Assembly (NCBI GenBank): GCA_934654815.1
Contig: CAKUGU010000016.1
Coordinates: forward strand, 1-45,452
Origin: an uncultured Ellagibacter sp.
GTDB taxonomy: Bacteria; Actinomycetota; Coriobacteriia; Coriobacteriales; Eggerthellaceae
Direction of reading: 5' to 3'
Length of the DNA: 45,452 nt
Part shown: positions 43,846 to 45,452 of the stretch, one piece after another
Position numbering within the stretch: the stretch's first letter is position 1
Layout: every line of letters starts with the position of its first letter
Program-made: the position numbers and the translations under genes
The notes under the pieces: generated by a model
Seen by the model: the letters and a program-made list of their open reading frames with translations, nothing else
What the model was told of the DNA's origin: nothing
Database searches by the model: none

Positions 43846-45452
43846 ATGGAATTCGAAAACGACCTCGGCAAGCCTTGGAAGTTCCAGGACGGCGACTTCA
43901 CGGTCTACCGTTCGTCGGTGTGGAGCCCCCCGGGATGCCATCCGGTCGGATGCGGCATCAAGATCTACGTCGACAAGGACGGCCGCATGGACCACATCGA
44001 GGGCGATGAGAACGACCCGATCACCCATGGCCGCCTGTGCCCGAGATGCCTGGCGCTGAAGGACTACGTGTACAACCCGAGCCGCGTCGTCTACCCGATG
44101 AAGCGCGCGAAGGAAGATCGCGGCAACGCCGACGCGTGGGAGCGCTGCAGCTGGGACGAGGCGCTCGACCTTATCATGGACAACTGGAAGCGCCTGACCG
44201 ACGAGTACGGACGCAAGACCATGGCGATCTTCGTCGGCACCGGCCGCGACGGCATGCTCTCCCAGGACTTCCAGCTCTCCATCTTCCGCACGCCTAACCT
44301 GGCCTACACGCAGTCCGGCTACGCCTGCTACCAGCCGCGCATGATGTCCTCGCAGATGGTGCTCGGCGCGCTCTACCCCGAGCTCGACTACGCCGGCGGC
44401 CTGGAAGGCGGCTACGACGACCCCGAGTACCAGGTGCCCGAGCTCATGATCCTCTGGGGCAAGATGCCGCTCGCGTCCAACCCTGACGGCTTCTTCGGCC
44501 ACAGCGTGATCGACCTCATGAAGCGCGGCGCGAAGCTCGTCACCATCGACCCGCGCGTCAACTGGCTCGCCACCCGCTCCGTCGTGCAGCTGCGCCTGCG
44601 CAACGGCACCGACGCGGCGCTCGCGATGGCCATGTGCAACATCATCATCAAGGAAGACCTCTACGACCACGACTTCATCGAGCGCTGGTGCTACGGCTTC
44701 GACGAGTTCGCCGAGCGCGTCGCCTACATGACGCCGGAGAAGGCCGCCGAGATCTGCGAGGTGCCCGTCGAGGACATCTACCGCGTGACCCGCATGTACG
44801 CCGCGGCGCATCCCGCTTCCATCGCATGGGGCCTTGCGTTCGACCAGAACACCAACGGCATGCAGGCTGGCCAGTGCGTGCTCGCGATGATCTGCATGAC
44901 CGGCAACCTCGACGTGCCGGGCGGCAACATCGTGGCCGACCTCTCCATGCCTGAGGACCTCACCGGCGACGCCGCCGCCGGCCAGTCCGCGCACAACACC
45001 GACACCCGTTCGTTCATCACCGAGGGCTGGTACCAGATGACCGACGAGGAGCGCGCCGAGTGCATCGGCATGGACAAGTACCCGCTGTACTGCAACCAGA
45101 TCACCGGCTGCCAGGCCGACTGCATCTTGGACACCCTTGAGACCGATGAGCCCTACCCGGTGAAGATGGCTTGGATCGCCAACACCAACCTGCTCGCGCC
45201 GACCAACTCCGCCGAGCCGACCCGTTGGCACAAGGCCTTCCAGCGCTCTATCGAGTTCGCCTTCGGCACCGACTGCTTCATCACCCCGACTATCCAGGCG
45301 GTATGCGACGTGTTCCTGCCGCTGTCGACCGTGGTCGAGCACGACGGCGTGAACCGCACACACTACGGCGCGGCTTCCATCACCACCGGCTGCGGCAACA
45401 AGGCCATCACCGTCGGCGAGGCGAAGAGCGACCTCGAGATCTACTGCCTGCT
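43846..45452 (+). CDS. Molybdopterin oxidoreductase (DMSO reductase family), N-terminal part
   Basis: The first 535 residues are present; the gene runs off the window. Cys31, Cys36 (CHPVGC), Cys65 and Cys68 (RLCPRC) can hold one 4Fe-4S cluster near the N-terminus; family domains follow with WGKMPLASNPDGFFGH, VTIDPRVNWLATRS and MTGNLDVPGGN for the bis-MGD cofactor. There is no Tat signal, so it should be cytoplasmic. Together with the MFS transporter this resembles the catechol dehydroxylase/hydroxytransferase-like enzymes of Eggerthellaceae. The exact substrate cannot be read from the sequence. AGAGGAGTAAGG precedes the ATG. Confidence 0.93.
   Translation, partial: MEFENDLGKPWKFQDGDFTVYRSSVWSPPGCHPVGCGIKIYVDKDGRMDHIEGDENDPITHGRLCPRCLALKDYVYNPSRVVYPMKRAKEDRGNADAWERCSWDEALDLIMDNWKRLTDEYGRKTMAIFVGTGRDGMLSQDFQLSIFRTPNLAYTQSGYACYQPRMMSSQMVLGALYPELDYAGGLEGGYDDPEYQVPELMILWGKMPLASNPDGFFGHSVIDLMKRGAKLVTIDPRVNWLATRSVVQLRLRNGTDAALAMAMCNIIIKEDLYDHDFIERWCYGFDEFAERVAYMTPEKAAEICEVPVEDIYRVTRMYAAAHPASIAWGLAFDQNTNGMQAGQCVLAMICMTGNLDVPGGNIVADLSMPEDLTGDAAAGQSAHNTDTRSFITEGWYQMTDEERAECIGMDKYPLYCNQITGCQADCILDTLETDEPYPVKMAWIANTNLLAPTNSAEPTRWHKAFQRSIEFAFGTDCFITPTIQAVCDVFLPLSTVVEHDGVNRTHYGAASITTGCGNKAITVGEAKSDLEIYCL

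Noticed and set aside
42639..45363. Two long minus-strand frames opposite the MFS and molybdoenzyme genes
   Set aside because: Composition is a mirror of the coding strand codon bias, and both known genes on the plus strand are unmistakable.

Overview
This is a high-GC stretch whose gene content points to an anaerobic gut actinobacterium of the class Coriobacteriia, most likely Eggerthellaceae (Eggerthella, Gordonibacter, Adlercreutzia or Slackia type). The evidence is molybdopterin oxidoreductases of the Eggerthellaceae kind at both ends, a single-membrane (secretin-free) Tad pilus locus, Feo iron transport and a DtxR-type regulator. The assignment comes from gene content and protein style; no database search was possible.

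Layout. Positions 1-903 hold the end of a molybdoenzyme operon: the catalytic C-terminus, an Fe-S-type small subunit that has lost nearly all its cysteines, and a 91-residue protein. After a small unknown gene (1135-1464), 1579-8347 carries an intracellular leucine-rich-repeat protein, a metallopeptidase-like/VWA protein, a MoxR AAA+ ATPase fused to a methyltransferase, and a small protein. Facing it on the minus strand (8403-11014) are two tandem DUF262 proteins and a small Cys-tailed protein. An arylamine N-acetyltransferase and tRNA-Val follow.

Positions 12475-22732 are one tightly overlapping Tad/Flp pilus operon: cpaB, tadZ-like ATPase, tadA, tadB, tadC, two Flp pilins, TadE-like and TadG-like pseudopilins, and at its end a DUF192 protein and a zinc-ribbon protein. 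No prepilin peptidase is in the window. On the minus strand lie thrC and a ModE-like regulator. An iron block follows: feoA, feoA, feoB with an unusual acidic insert, a FeoB-associated Cys-rich protein, then a possible iron-regulated non-coding RNA with C-rich loops and a DtxR-family gene.

The second half is more housekeeping: a DivIC/FtsB-like protein, a Ppx/GppA phosphatase, tRNA-Leu trailed by partial copies of its own 3' end, a polyprenyl diphosphate synthase, a peptidoglycan-binding protein, leuCD, a 674-bp gene-free gap with notable inverted repeats, leuB, a HIT protein, a NifX/NifB-like protein behind a palindromic operator, and a 938-residue protein of unknown function. The window ends with an MFS transporter and the first 535 residues of a molybdopterin oxidoreductase, an arrangement typical of substrate uptake coupled to anaerobic reduction.

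Best leads for something new: the LRR-VWA-MoxR/methyltransferase cassette, the candidate iron-responsive C-rich RNA at 29081-29287, the cluster-less small subunit at 185-544, and the tRNA-Leu 3'-end duplications.
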